This document shows, in pieces, positions 54,580 to 63,166 of a DNA stretch of 64,000 bases. The notes beneath the pieces were generated by a model that did no database searches, was not told the origin of the DNA, and saw only the letters and a list, made by a program, of their open reading frames with translations. Made by a program: the position numbers and the translations under genes. Numbering within the stretch: the first letter of the stretch is position 1; every line of letters starts with the position of its first letter. The stretch covers positions 3,111,484 through 3,175,483 of the forward strand of contig NC_009253.1 of NCBI RefSeq assembly GCF_000016165.1. Reading direction: 5' to 3'. The DNA comes from Desulforamulus reducens MI-1 (GTDB lineage Bacteria > Bacillota > Desulfotomaculia > Desulfotomaculales > Desulfotomaculaceae).

Positions 54580-54608
54580 TTGACTTAGTAAGGTTAATTT
54601 GTTAACAT
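54580..54608 (+). promoter_or_regulatory. SigA-type promoter of tRNA-Val-Asp unit
   Basis: TTGACT (54580-54585), 17 bp, then TAACAT (54603-54608). The extended TGTTAACATA matches the divergent tRNA promoter. Confidence 0.75.
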
Positions 54609-54628
54609 ATCAATTGTCAGTTGCGATT

Positions 54629-54704
<76 letters not shown>

Positions 54705-54713
54705 ATCAAAATT

Positions 54714-54790
54714 GGAGCTGTGGTGTAGTGGCCTAACATGCCTGCCTGTCACGCAGGAGAACGCGGGTTCGACTCCCGTCAGCTCCGCCA
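54714..54790 (+). tRNA. tRNA-Asp (anticodon GUC)
   Basis: A 77-nt gene with acceptor GGAGCTG/CAGCTCC, D-arm GTGTAGTGGCCTAACA, anticodon GTC in CCTGCCTGTCACGCAGG, T-arm CGCGGGTTCGACTCCCGTC and CCA. It is 9 bp after tRNA-Val on the same transcript. Confidence 0.95.
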
Positions 54791-54793
54791 CTT

Positions 54794-54830
54794 AAAACCC
54801 TCAATGAAATTCATTGAGGGTTTTATTATT
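54794..54830 (+). terminator. Terminator of tRNA-Val-Asp unit
   Basis: AAAACCCTCAATGAA (54794-54808) and TTCATTGAGGGTTTT (54810-54824) form a near-perfect hairpin followed by ATTATTT. Confidence 0.8.
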
Positions 54831-54920
54831 TCTCACTTTTTTCCTGTTCTAATTTACAACATAATTGCACATTATTTAATAGTAAAGAAGAATATGTAGC
54901 AAAACGCCTCCTCCTCTAAC

Positions 54921-54953
54921 AGCCGCCCTTTGCCTCCAGGGCGGCTGCTTTTT
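54921..54953 (+). terminator. Terminator-like hairpin ahead of the 55-residue gene
   Basis: AGCCGCCCT (54921-54929) and AGGGCGGCT (54938-54946) form a perfect 9-bp stem followed by GCTTTTTGG. No annotated gene precedes it on this strand, so it may end a short transcript or attenuate the following small gene. Confidence 0.6.
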
Positions 54954-55040
54954 GGCCATAATAGATGCTGAATTAAATTAAAAATTATTAGCGGATGAAT
55001 CCCGTTCAATCAGGAATACTACTCCTAGGAGGGGATAACC

Positions 55041-55208
55041 ATGATTTTTGCTTCCGAAAGGCAACATCATGCTTGGTGGGTTTTTCCCACAGCCATCGCC
55101 TTTGGTTTGGGATTAGCAACTTTCCTGGGAGCACCAATGGGACGTCAGGTAGACAAGGCTTTCTCCGTCTGCGATCAACAAAAGAGAAGTACTAAACCCA
55201 TGCAATAA
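55041..55208 (+). CDS. Small membrane-associated hypothetical protein, 55 residues
   Basis: A short protein (start MIFASERQHHAWWVFPTAIA, then FGLGLATFLGAPMGRQVDKA) with one hydrophobic helix at about residues 12-32. The ATG at 55041 lies 7 nt after AGGAGGGG, a strong ribosome site, and the gene ends 1 bp before a good terminator. Signal peptide or membrane anchor are both possible. I do not recognise the family. Confidence 0.6.
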   Translation: MIFASERQHHAWWVFPTAIAFGLGLATFLGAPMGRQVDKAFSVCDQQKRSTKPMQ

Positions 55209-55236
55209 GTAAGGGCCCGTTTTGGGCCTTTACTAT
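55209..55236. terminator. Terminator between small gene and copper amine oxidase-like gene
   Basis: GTAAGGGCCC (55209-55218) and GGGCCTTTAC (55224-55233) form a 10-bp stem with one G-U pair, followed by TATTTTT on the plus strand. It is shared by convergent genes. Confidence 0.75.
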
Positions 55237-55238
55237 TT

Positions 55239-56072
55239 TTAATCCAGAGGTTCAATATTTTTTATGACTAATTTATTTCCTTTATTTTTCTGCAGGGTGT
55301 AAATGAATGTCTCAAATTCTGTTAAACCGTCTTCGTCTTCTCCCCAGACAGGCATAAGAACACGAACCTTTGCCCCTGTTTCTGATAAATCCATAACATT
55401 TAACTCTTTATTATAAAGAAGTGGTATGGACCCTTCAGTAAATAATCCAACATAATGGCCATCCCGGGAAGCTGCTTGCCATAAGTTTTCTATAAAAGAC
55501 TCATCCCAGTAATCCATTAGATGTTTTCTTAAATCTTCATAACTATCAATGTTCGGTGAAGGTGCTATGTAGTGCTCAGCCAAAAAATCTGGGTTATTAA
55601 AATATTCCACCCGCAGCATCTGCCGGTCCGCAGCCAACAAGTGGCCAATAACCCCCTCCTCTGTCATCTCTGGGACCTGAAATAAAGAAACCAACTGTAG
55701 CCCTGGCTCCTGAAACACTTCCAAGTTTAGCAGCTTGCCAATATCCTGGGCAGATAAGTAGGTTTTACCGGCAATTAGTTGCGGGGCAGCCGTTAATTCA
55801 ATGTTCCCATTAGGCTGCCAAAGATTAATCTGAATGGAATCTTGTCCTTTATAACCCCAAACGATCCCCTCTTGGATATTGGCCCCGAGCTTATATCCTA
55901 GTTCCTCCATAATGGGACGTATGGGTACCATAGCCGTACCTTCAATAACCATTGACTCACTGTTGCTTAACAATTTACCATCCAGGGCCACAGGAATCCC
56001 TGCAGAAGCAGGAAAAAAGGGGACCAAAAGTATTAAAATAAACGTCCAGAAACCCAACAGTTTTTTCGGCAC
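55239..56072 (-). CDS. Copper amine oxidase N-terminal-like domain protein, exported
   Basis: A 277-residue protein with an N-terminal signal sequence (LLGFWTFILILLVPFFPASA) and one stalk-like domain related to the N-terminal domain of copper amine oxidases (VPIRPIMEELGYKLGANIQE, YLSAQDIGKLLNLEV). The C-terminal half (about residues 140-277) has no clear family. It is likely at the cell surface; the stalk domain is common in Firmicute surface proteins and has no enzyme activity itself. The GTG at 56070-56072, 8 nt after GAGGGG, is preferred over one three codons earlier. Confidence 0.75.
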   Translation of the reverse strand: MPKKLLGFWTFILILLVPFFPASAGIPVALDGKLLSNSESMVIEGTAMVPIRPIMEELGYKLGANIQEGIVWGYKGQDSIQINLWQPNGNIELTAAPQLIAGKTYLSAQDIGKLLNLEVFQEPGLQLVSLFQVPEMTEEGVIGHLLAADRQMLRVEYFNNPDFLAEHYIAPSPNIDSYEDLRKHLMDYWDESFIENLWQAASRDGHYVGLFTEGSIPLLYNKELNVMDLSETGAKVRVLMPVWGEDEDGLTEFETFIYTLQKNKGNKLVIKNIEPLD

Positions 56073-56209
56073 AAAAACCACCCCTCAAGTATATGTATTC
56101 TGTTATATTTTTATGCCGATTGATTACCATTTATTACCATATATTTTTGTTTCTTCTTGTCTATTATTTCCCCCCAATGAAACTAAACAATAATATATAA
56201 ACCCAACGG

Positions 56210-56740
56210 CTAGCTGCCGCTGGGTTTATATTGAATCTTCTCCATCTGAAGTAGTTTTTCCTTCCATTCCCGGCCACATCCAAAGCCACCCAATCCCCCC
56301 TTGGCTGCCAATACCCTGTGACAGGGTATTGCCAACAACCAGGGGTTGGCACCAACAGCCCCTCCCACGGCCCTAGCCCCACCACGACAACCAGCCAGTT
56401 CAGCAATTTCTCCGTAGCTTAGGGCTTCACCATAGGGTATCTGCTGTACAATGCTCAAAACCCGCTGCTGAAAGGGGGTTAGCTTTTCCCAATTGAGTGG
56501 TACATTAAACCCTGCAGGTTTACCTGCAAAATAAAGTACCATATTCTTTTCAAAATCCTTCTGAAGGGAAGTTAGATCACAGCATATGTTTTTTTCACTG
56601 AGTTTCTCCTTTACATAACCACATAAAGTGGCTAAGGCCGTCTCTTTGCAGGAATGGGGTAACGTAACCCCCTCCAACAGACCGTTCTGCCAAGCAGCAG
56701 CAGATACACCTTGAGAAGTTGCTATCAGTTGAACTTGCAC
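56210..56740 (-). CDS. ogt: Methylated-DNA-protein-cysteine methyltransferase
   Basis: Repairs O6-methylguanine by irreversible transfer of the methyl group to its own cysteine. About 176 residues. The active site is LLAIPCHRVLAAKGG near residue 143, preceded by the helix-turn-helix GEALSYGEIAELAG and RAVGGAVGANP. The start GTG at 56738-56740, 8 nt after GGAGGG, is preferred to an in-frame TTG at 56744-56746. It lies directly after a DMT transporter gene and is probably in the same operon. Confidence 0.93.
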   Translation of the reverse strand: MQVQLIATSQGVSAAAWQNGLLEGVTLPHSCKETALATLCGYVKEKLSEKNICCDLTSLQKDFEKNMVLYFAGKPAGFNVPLNWEKLTPFQQRVLSIVQQIPYGEALSYGEIAELAGCRGGARAVGGAVGANPWLLAIPCHRVLAAKGGLGGFGCGREWKEKLLQMEKIQYKPSGS

Positions 56741-56742
56741 TA

Positions 56743-57669
56743 TCAAGACCCTCCAACTTGTATTAGACTTCCATCAGTTGCTTCAGTTTCATGCTTTCGT
56801 TGGGAGGTAATAAAAATATATACCCCTATGATAATGATACAACCACCTGCCAACTGCATCAAACTAGGTACCTCACCAAAGAAAAAATAGGCCAAGATGG
56901 TAGCACCCACCGGTTCTCCTAAATTGCTTACTGAAACCACAGCTGCTTTTACATATTTTAGGGCCCAATTAAAAAGAGAGTGCCCAAAAATGGTTGGGAA
57001 TATTGCCAGACAAAGAAACCAGACCCAGGTCATGCTGGGATACGGGTAGAAGGAAGAACCGTAGAATAAATTCAGTATAATAAGGACCATAGTGGCAGCA
57101 CCGTAGACCAGGAAGGTGTATGGCAAGAGAGACATTCGATTACGTAAATTTCTACCAATTAACACATAGCCAGCCACAAAAACAGCCCCTCCGAAGGCTA
57201 AAAGATCGCCTAACAATGCTTGACCGCCAACGTGAAAATCATTTATACCTATTAGTACACTGCCAAAAAGAGCCAAGACAGCTCCTAAAAGCCCTGTTCG
57301 ACCCACTTGCTCCTTGTACAAAAAGTAACCGCCGGTAATAACAAAAAGAGGCTGCATGGCCACCAGAACCGTGGAACTGGCCACCGAGGTATAGCTCAGT
57401 GAACTGATCCAAAGGGCAAAGTGTAATGCAAGGAATACCCCAGACAGGCAGGCAAGGGCTAAATCCTTCTTATTAATACAAAATAATTCTCGACGCCCGG
57501 TATAAAAAGTTGGAGTAGCAATAATCAGCACTGTAAATCCCAACCTATAAGCAGCAATAATGAATGGTGGTGCCTCGGCCAGTTTGGTGAAGATGCTGGA
57601 AAAACCAGCCGCCAAAACCCCCAGTATTACCACCAGATAGGGATTGATCATAGGCCTGTCAACCTGCAT
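56743..57669 (-). CDS. EamA/DMT-family transporter
   Basis: A 308-residue membrane protein with ten predicted hydrophobic segments in two EamA repeats (about residues 10-145 and 155-295). The start ATG at 57667-57669 (MQVDRPMINPYLVVILGVLA) follows AAAGGGGGG. The frame extends upstream through a terminator, not coding. Typical DMT motifs are ALHFALWISSLSYTSVASS and VSNLGEPVGATILAYFFFGE. The substrate is unknown; amino acids or other metabolites are usual. It is followed 2 bp later by ogt, with no known functional link. Confidence 0.88.
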   Translation of the reverse strand: MQVDRPMINPYLVVILGVLAAGFSSIFTKLAEAPPFIIAAYRLGFTVLIIATPTFYTGRRELFCINKKDLALACLSGVFLALHFALWISSLSYTSVASSTVLVAMQPLFVITGGYFLYKEQVGRTGLLGAVLALFGSVLIGINDFHVGGQALLGDLLAFGGAVFVAGYVLIGRNLRNRMSLLPYTFLVYGAATMVLIILNLFYGSSFYPYPSMTWVWFLCLAIFPTIFGHSLFNWALKYVKAAVVSVSNLGEPVGATILAYFFFGEVPSLMQLAGGCIIIIGVYIFITSQRKHETEATDGSLIQVGGS

Positions 57670-57735
57670 AAGTACACCCCCCTTTATATCCGTATATTTT
57701 TCTGCACAAGAAACTTTATTCCTGCAACCTGCACA

Positions 57736-57770
57736 GAAATAACAACCCCAGGCGTAAGCCTGGGGTTGTT
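57736..57770 (-). terminator. Terminator of macAB-type operon
   Basis: AACAACCCCAGGC (57741-57753) and GCCTGGGGTTGTT (57758-57770) form a perfect 13-bp stem with a 4-nt loop, followed on the minus strand by ATTTC. Confidence 0.8.
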
Positions 57771-57772
57771 TG

Positions 57773-58957
57773 CTATTCTCTACGTAAGGCCACAATGGGA
57801 TCCAGCTTAGAAGCCTTGTTGGCCGGATAAAGACCAAAAAACACACCAATAAAGGCTGAGAAAAGGAAGGCCAGCAATACAACCCACCAGGATACCAGGG
57901 ATGGTAATTTAAGAAATAGGGCTACAACAAATGCCCCACCGTATCCTAATAGGATACCAATTAAACCGCCCACTGAGCATAATACAACAGCCTCAATCAA
58001 AAATTGAATTAAGATATCCTTCCTTTTAGCCCCCAAAGCCATTCGTATGCCAATTTCTCGGGTTCTTTCGGTGACAGAAACCAACATGATATTCATAACA
58101 CCAATGCCACCCACCAATAACGAAATGCCCGCTATGCAGCTAATCACCAAACCAATAATACCTGTAACTTTCCCTACCGTTTGCATTTCTTGCTCCATAC
58201 TATACACTGCATAATGACCCGGTGCATTGTGCCGCCGTTCAAGGATCGTCTTTGCCTTCTCCATGGCCAGATAGACCTCTTCTTTGCTGGCCGCACTGCC
58301 CATTAGGTAACCAACATATTCCCAGCGGGAACCACCCTGCATAAAGGAGATGGGCACATAAGCATACTTGCCTGGACTCATACCAAGGGAAGACTCTGTT
58401 TTCTTAATAACGCCAATGACTACCGCAGCACTCCCATTAACCATCACCTTCTGGCCCACGGGGTTTTCCATATTAAAGATTTCATTGGCCAGTACTTCAT
58501 CTAAAACCACAACTCGTTTAGCTGCGGCATCATCTTCTGGACTAAAAAACCTTCCAAATAATATTTCAACGTTTCTTATATATTGATAGTCCGTCGTTGT
58601 ACCTATGATTGTAGTTGATTTTTTACCGGTTGTACTCCTTACTTCCCCCCGATCATATTTCATAGGAGCCAGGTGTTTAACTTGCGGTACTAGGTTTTTA
58701 ATGACCGTCACATCTTGCTTGGTATAATCAGTCGATTTCATACTTTCCCCGTCTTTGTAGTTGGGGTACACCTCAAATAGATTGGTACCAAAACTCTCCA
58801 TTTCGTTCATAATCATGGCTTTCCCGGCTTCACCAATGGCAATTACAGATATCACCGCAGCAATACCCACCACAATACCTAAAGTGGTTAAAAAGGAACG
58901 AAGTTTATTATTACGAAGTCCCTCCAAACCAACTAATATAAATTCCTTAAAATTCAC
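57773..58957 (-). CDS. MacB-type ABC transporter permease
   Basis: A 394-residue membrane permease of the MacB/FtsX class. The N-terminal helix (LRSFLTTLGIVVGIAAVISV) is followed by a large extracytoplasmic MacB_PCD domain (about residues 45-240). Three more helices at the C-terminus include GGIGVMNIMLVSVTERTREI and GIRMALGAKRKDILIQFLIE. Members export macrolides, peptides or lipoproteins or act as mechanotransmitters. The start GTG at 58955-58957 overlaps the stop of the ATPase gene by 4 bp. It works with the two upstream genes. The substrate is unknown. Confidence 0.93.
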   Translation of the reverse strand: MNFKEFILVGLEGLRNNKLRSFLTTLGIVVGIAAVISVIAIGEAGKAMIMNEMESFGTNLFEVYPNYKDGESMKSTDYTKQDVTVIKNLVPQVKHLAPMKYDRGEVRSTTGKKSTTIIGTTTDYQYIRNVEILFGRFFSPEDDAAAKRVVVLDEVLANEIFNMENPVGQKVMVNGSAAVVIGVIKKTESSLGMSPGKYAYVPISFMQGGSRWEYVGYLMGSAASKEEVYLAMEKAKTILERRHNAPGHYAVYSMEQEMQTVGKVTGIIGLVISCIAGISLLVGGIGVMNIMLVSVTERTREIGIRMALGAKRKDILIQFLIEAVVLCSVGGLIGILLGYGGAFVVALFLKLPSLVSWWVVLLAFLFSAFIGVFFGLYPANKASKLDPIVALRRE

Positions 58958-59667
58958 TGGCTCACCTCTTCTACAGAGGAAATAATCCGGTTAGCTACCT
59001 TTTCATCACTGATTAAAAGGCCATCTTTAAAATGTAAAATCCGCTCCGCGTGCATTGCTATATCTGGTTCGTGGGTCACCAGTACGATGGTTGTCCCCTC
59101 CCTGTGAAGTTCCTGGAAGATAGCCATAATTTCTTCCCCGGTCCGTGTATCCAGGGCACCAGTGGGCTCATCGGCCATAATGACTGACGGAGAGTTTACC
59201 AAGGCCCTGGCGATGGCTACCCTTTGGTTCTGTCCCCCGGATAGTTCATTGGGGCGGTGCTGTACTCGTCCCCCCAATCCAACTCTTTCCAAGGCTTGTT
59301 GTGCCCTCTGCCGTCGTTCAGCGGCTTTAACACCGGCATAGAGCATCGGTAATTCTACATTTTTTAAAGCGTTAAGGGCTGGAATTAAATTAAAAGTTTG
59401 AAATACAAAGCCTAACCTTTGGTTACGAATCATGGCTAATTCATTTTTGTTTAAGGATGAAACCTCACGATCTGCCAACCAGTAGGTCCCCTCGGTGGGA
59501 GTATCCAACAAACCTAGCAGATTCATAAAGGTGGATTTTCCTGAACCCGATGGCCCCATTACTGCCACAAACTCACCTTTATGAATGGTCAGTGACACGC
59601 CCTTCAGTGCTTCCACAGAAACAGCCCCTGTTTGATAAACTTTTTTTAAATTACTTACCTTTATCAT
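58954..59667 (-). CDS. MacB-type ABC transporter ATP-binding protein
   Basis: A 237-residue ATPase of the LolD/MacB type. Walker A is GPSGSGKSTFMNLLG near residue 40, the signature is NELSGGQNQRVAIARAL near 143, and Walker B is PSVIMADEPTGALDTRT. It powers the permease encoded just downstream. The ATG at 59665-59667 is after AGGAGAGG; the frame extends ten codons further upstream over the end of the adaptor gene. Overlap with both neighbours shows a tightly coupled operon. Confidence 0.95.
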   Translation of the reverse strand: MIKVSNLKKVYQTGAVSVEALKGVSLTIHKGEFVAVMGPSGSGKSTFMNLLGLLDTPTEGTYWLADREVSSLNKNELAMIRNQRLGFVFQTFNLIPALNALKNVELPMLYAGVKAAERRQRAQQALERVGLGGRVQHRPNELSGGQNQRVAIARALVNSPSVIMADEPTGALDTRTGEEIMAIFQELHREGTTIVLVTHEPDIAMHAERILHFKDGLLISDEKVANRIISSVEEVSQ

Positions 59668-60943
59668 TTGCCTCTCCTGTTGCAACCCTTTGACCATCCT
59701 GTAAGGCCGGTGATGGATTTAAAATAATCTTTTCCCCTTCTTTTAAGCCGCTGATAACTATATCGTACAACTCATTTCCCTTCTCGGTTTTAATTTTCCG
59801 CTTTTTGGCAATACCTCCTTGCACCACATAGACCAGCTTTTCACCATTTTGCGTGATAATGGCCTCAAAGGGTACAGTTAAGAGTTTTTTCGCCTCCAAT
59901 GTAATAATGCTAACATCCACGGTATAACCTGGCTTTAGGCCGAGGGTATCCCCCTCTACTTGAATGGTTACCGGTACAATGGTATTGCTGTTACCACTGG
60001 TACTGTCCTCCTTTACAGCCACACCGGCCACACGGGTTACCTCACCGCTAAATTTCTTACCCGGCAGGGAAGTGCAGGAAATGGCAACCGGTTGTCCCAC
60101 CTTCAGGGTTCCGGCATCAATTTCATTCACATTGGCAATAACCTCCAGTTTACTGTCACTGCCAACCGCCAGCAGGCGAGTACCTTCTAAAACACGGGTT
60201 CCCTTCTCGGCCCCCACAAAGAGAACAACTCCGTCTTCTTTACAAATAAAGGTTGCCAAGTCCAAACGTTCCTTAGCCTGGGAAACTTCCTGCTTGCATA
60301 AGTCTACCTGTGATTGCAGAGAAGCAATCTCCTTGGCAGATGCCCCTTGTTGGACCTTCATTAAGGCTTCTTTATAATCAGCTTCGGCCTTAGCAAAATC
60401 CACCTTCGCCTGTTCCAATTCGGTTTTTGCCACTGCACCGCCCCGATGCAGCTCCGTCATGCGATCTAGCTGATTCTTGGCTTTCTCATAAGAAGCCGTA
60501 TTATATTCCAGGGTTAATTGATCATCGGTGGCCTTAGCCCGAGCCAGTTGGGCTTCTAAACCAGCCAGTTTCGCCACTGCCTGTTGGTAAAGGCGTCCTA
60601 ACTCCTGAGTATCCAGCCGTCCCAAAACCTGCCCCTTTTTTAGCCTATCACCAACTTTAACAGATATTTCCATTAATGTACTGTCCACTGGTGTAAAAAA
60701 TTCTTGTTTTTCTGCCGACTCCAGTTTACCCGTTGACATTACACTTTGTTCAATGCTTTTCATCTCTACCTTAGTGGTTTGTACAACCATGTCATCGTTG
60801 TTGCTACGATTATAGAAAAATAACAGGCCCAGACCTAAAAGGAAAATAATTCCTAGCAACCATTTCAGCCAACGCGGCCAACCCTTAAACCGTGCTTTAA
60901 TTTTTTGAAACTTACTTGCTTCCCCAGCATTTTCCACTTCCAA
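59651..60943 (-). CDS. HlyD/MacA-family efflux adaptor
   Basis: A 430-residue membrane fusion-type adaptor. A membrane helix (WLLGIIFLLGLGLLFFYN-like segment near residues 33-50) anchors it. A lipoyl half (SVMSTGKLESAEKQEFFTPV), a long coiled-coil hairpin (about residues 110-210, RLYQQAVAKLAGLEAQLARA) and a beta-barrel with the second lipoyl half follow. The start is TTG at 60941-60943, 7 nt after GGAGGG. It is the first gene of the three-gene exporter. In Firmicutes such adaptors guide substrate across the wall; the cargo is unknown. Confidence 0.92.
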   Translation of the reverse strand: MEVENAGEASKFQKIKARFKGWPRWLKWLLGIIFLLGLGLLFFYNRSNNDDMVVQTTKVEMKSIEQSVMSTGKLESAEKQEFFTPVDSTLMEISVKVGDRLKKGQVLGRLDTQELGRLYQQAVAKLAGLEAQLARAKATDDQLTLEYNTASYEKAKNQLDRMTELHRGGAVAKTELEQAKVDFAKAEADYKEALMKVQQGASAKEIASLQSQVDLCKQEVSQAKERLDLATFICKEDGVVLFVGAEKGTRVLEGTRLLAVGSDSKLEVIANVNEIDAGTLKVGQPVAISCTSLPGKKFSGEVTRVAGVAVKEDSTSGNSNTIVPVTIQVEGDTLGLKPGYTVDVSIITLEAKKLLTVPFEAIITQNGEKLVYVVQGGIAKKRKIKTEKGNELYDIVISGLKEGEKIILNPSPALQDGQRVATGEANDKGK

Positions 60944-61082
60944 CAAACGTCCCTCCAAAATATAAATTTCTCTATAATACGACGTAATAACTAATTAATT
61001 ATTTCACATTTTACTAAATTTTTCTTGTAAATTTAGTAAAAAAATACCTAACACTATAGTTAGGTATTGAAAGGGTAAAATA

Positions 61083-61736
61083 TTAAGCTGTGGATAAGAT
61101 ATACTTCATGGCTCTTTGGGCTAAATCTCTAATCTTAATGTTTATAATTTGATTCGACTCATATACTTCAATTTCATTATTATCCTTTAACAAACCTCCC
61201 AAGAATAACAAAGCTCCTTTGGCCTCAGACCCCATTTGACCCAGGGAGCGAGCTGCATGGCCTCGTACTTCGGGTTTCGGATGTGAAAGAAAATTTATCA
61301 ATAAGGGCATAAATTCTCTAACCAACCCTGGTTCCTTGGAGCCGACCCTTCCTAAAGTCCAGACTATACCCCGATGAAATATTTCCTCTTCAGAAGCATT
61401 TACCACAATGGGGACAAATTCCGCGAACTCATTTGGGTTATGGTAAATAATCTCCCCGATGGCCTCCGGAGCACTCCAGCTTGTTGTGCCTGATTCATCG
61501 TTCATGGACCACAGCAAGCGGCGGATAATCTCCCGCACATCCCCTTGGCTGTTCTGCAGCATTGCTTCTGTGATATAGCCTAGCCCTGCAATGGCCCGCC
61601 ATCTCTCTAAGCCAAAGGGATGATATAGCAACCTAAATAAATATCTTAATGTACCCTGATTTTCAAGGGTTCTGGCCACCAATTCTTCATAACGCATTTC
61701 CTTTAACAATTGATTGATTTCTTCTTTTATGGACAT
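61083..61736 (-). CDS. HEAT-repeat protein (DVU0298-like)
   Basis: A 217-residue all-helical protein with HEAT-like repeats, for example RWRAIAGLGYITEAMLQ and PEVRGHAARSLGQMGSEAKG near the C-terminus. It resembles the DVU0298-type family known from sulfate reducers, whose role is unknown. The ATG at 61734-61736 (MSIKEEINQLLKEMRYEELV) follows GGGGTGA. It stands alone, downstream of the exporter operon on the same strand but after a gap. Protein-protein scaffolding is the general role of such repeats. Confidence 0.8.
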   Translation of the reverse strand: MSIKEEINQLLKEMRYEELVARTLENQGTLRYLFRLLYHPFGLERWRAIAGLGYITEAMLQNSQGDVREIIRRLLWSMNDESGTTSWSAPEAIGEIIYHNPNEFAEFVPIVVNASEEEIFHRGIVWTLGRVGSKEPGLVREFMPLLINFLSHPKPEVRGHAARSLGQMGSEAKGALLFLGGLLKDNNEIEVYESNQIINIKIRDLAQRAMKYILSTA

Positions 61737-61931
61737 CTTATCACCCCATCCATTCTTTTGGGATGATTTCATTGTAGCATGCAATGCTTATGGTTTCATA
61801 AACTGACCCTTACAGTTTTATTACGGCGAAATACCGGAAAGAAATTGGAAGGCGCATCCAGGACGGAGGGGCCTCCCAAACTGAAACACTTATGTTCTGT
61901 TGAGACGACTCAATTAACGTAATAAACAAAG

Positions 61932-62078
61932 CTAGGCCATTGGGGTCCCTTGCCCGTTATCATCACCAGGGTCATAACCATAGAGACGTTCTTGTCTGCC
62001 TGGGTTTTCCTTGGTTATTTGACGTGATATTTTTTCTGCCTCGGGGCGGTTAATGGACCCATTCTTCTTTTTTGCCAT
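61932..62078 (-). CDS. Small basic/acidic hypothetical protein, 48 residues
   Basis: A tiny protein with a strong ribosome site (AAAGGAGGG, 6 nt before ATG 62076-62078). It starts MAKKKNGSINRPEAEKISRQ and ends DPGDDNGQGTPMA. It is hydrophilic with no Cys. The composition recalls small spore or stress proteins, but there is no recognised family. It is flanked by 195 bp toward the HEAT gene and 219 bp toward speE, both without other genes. Confidence 0.6.
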   Translation of the reverse strand: MAKKKNGSINRPEAEKISRQITKENPGRQERLYGYDPGDDNGQGTPMA

Positions 62079-62192
62079 ATGAAACCCTCCTTTATATTAA
62101 CTTACAACTATTATTTCCTTCTTCAGTTTTATCATTCTTCAAAAAAGTTTCTCAAAGATAATTTAGTAATTTGTATATTTTTGCAACTTAAT

Positions 62193-62221
62193 TTCAAAAA
62201 TCATGCCCAATATGTTATAAT
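62193..62221 (+). promoter_or_regulatory. Probable SigA promoter of speE
   Basis: TATAAT (62216-62221) is perfect. TTCAAA (62193-62198), 17 bp upstream, is a weak -35. Confidence 0.5.
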
Positions 62222-62297
62222 ATTAACCGTGTTTTTAAGGGAACTTTAAATTGGAGAGGTGACGAATGACCAGGAAAGATATGAAGGAGGTAATAAT

Positions 62298-63125
62298 ATG
62301 TTAGACTTCTGGTTCACCGAACATCACACCGATAACTATAAGGTATCCTGGCGGATGGATAAAATTCTACATTTCGAAAAATCTCCCTTTCAAGAAATTG
62401 CAGTTGTGGAATCTCCGGAATTGGGACGTGCCTTATTGTTGGATAACATTGTCCAAACCACCACCAAGTTCGAGTTTATTTACCACGAGACCATTGTACA
62501 CATACCGTTAATGATCCACCCTGAACCCAAAAGGGTTATGGTGGTGGGAGGCGGAGACGGTGGCGCAGTTAAAGAAATTTTAAAACACCCCTCTGTTGAA
62601 ACCGTTGATTTAATTGAAATTGATGAACGGGTAATTGAAGTAAGTAAAAAATGGCTGCCGGAGATAAGCCACGCCTTACGCTCTGATAAAGTTAACATTA
62701 TGACCATTGATGGCCTTAAACACATGAAACAATGTTCTTCCCAGTATGACATTATTATTGTGGACTGTACGGACCCCAGTGGCCCTTCCATGGATTTGTT
62801 TTCTAAGGACTTCTACAGGGATGTTTACAATGCCCTTAAGGACGATGGTGTATTTGTTTCCCAAACCGGTTCACCTTCCTTTAGTACTCATTTTAAACAG
62901 GCCGTGCAAAACATTATGGAAGTGTTTCCACTGGCAAAACCTTATCTGACCTGCGAACCCACCTATATTGCCGGGTTTTGGAGTTTCACGGTTGGTTCTA
63001 AAAAATATCAATTGGACAATATTAATCCAGAACGGATGTTTAATATAGAGACAAAATATTACACCCCTGACATTCACAAAGCAGCCTTTGTTTTACCTAA
63101 ATACATTGAACAACTCCTCAAATAA
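62298..63125 (+). CDS. speE: Polyamine aminopropyltransferase (spermidine synthase)
   Basis: Transfers an aminopropyl group from decarboxylated SAM to putrescine. From the ATG at 62298, 7 nt after AAGGAGG, it has 275 residues (MLDFWFTEHHTDNYKVSWRM). The dcSAM site is VMVVGGGDGGAVKEILKHP near residue 80, the acidic site VDLIEIDERVIEVSKK follows, and the catalytic Asp lies in IIIVDCTDPSGPS near 155. It stands alone here without speD or speA. The length and order match bacterial SpeE. Confidence 0.95.
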   Translation: MLDFWFTEHHTDNYKVSWRMDKILHFEKSPFQEIAVVESPELGRALLLDNIVQTTTKFEFIYHETIVHIPLMIHPEPKRVMVVGGGDGGAVKEILKHPSVETVDLIEIDERVIEVSKKWLPEISHALRSDKVNIMTIDGLKHMKQCSSQYDIIIVDCTDPSGPSMDLFSKDFYRDVYNALKDDGVFVSQTGSPSFSTHFKQAVQNIMEVFPLAKPYLTCEPTYIAGFWSFTVGSKKYQLDNINPERMFNIETKYYTPDIHKAAFVLPKYIEQLLK

Positions 63126-63165
63126 AAATAGACGACTGGTTAGCAACCAGTCGTCTATTTTTATT
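63126..63165. terminator. Bidirectional terminator between speE and livF
   Basis: AATAGACGACTGGTT and AACCAGTCGTCTATT form a perfect 15-bp stem with a 3-nt loop. T-runs are present on both strands. Confidence 0.85.
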
Positions 63166-63166
63166 C

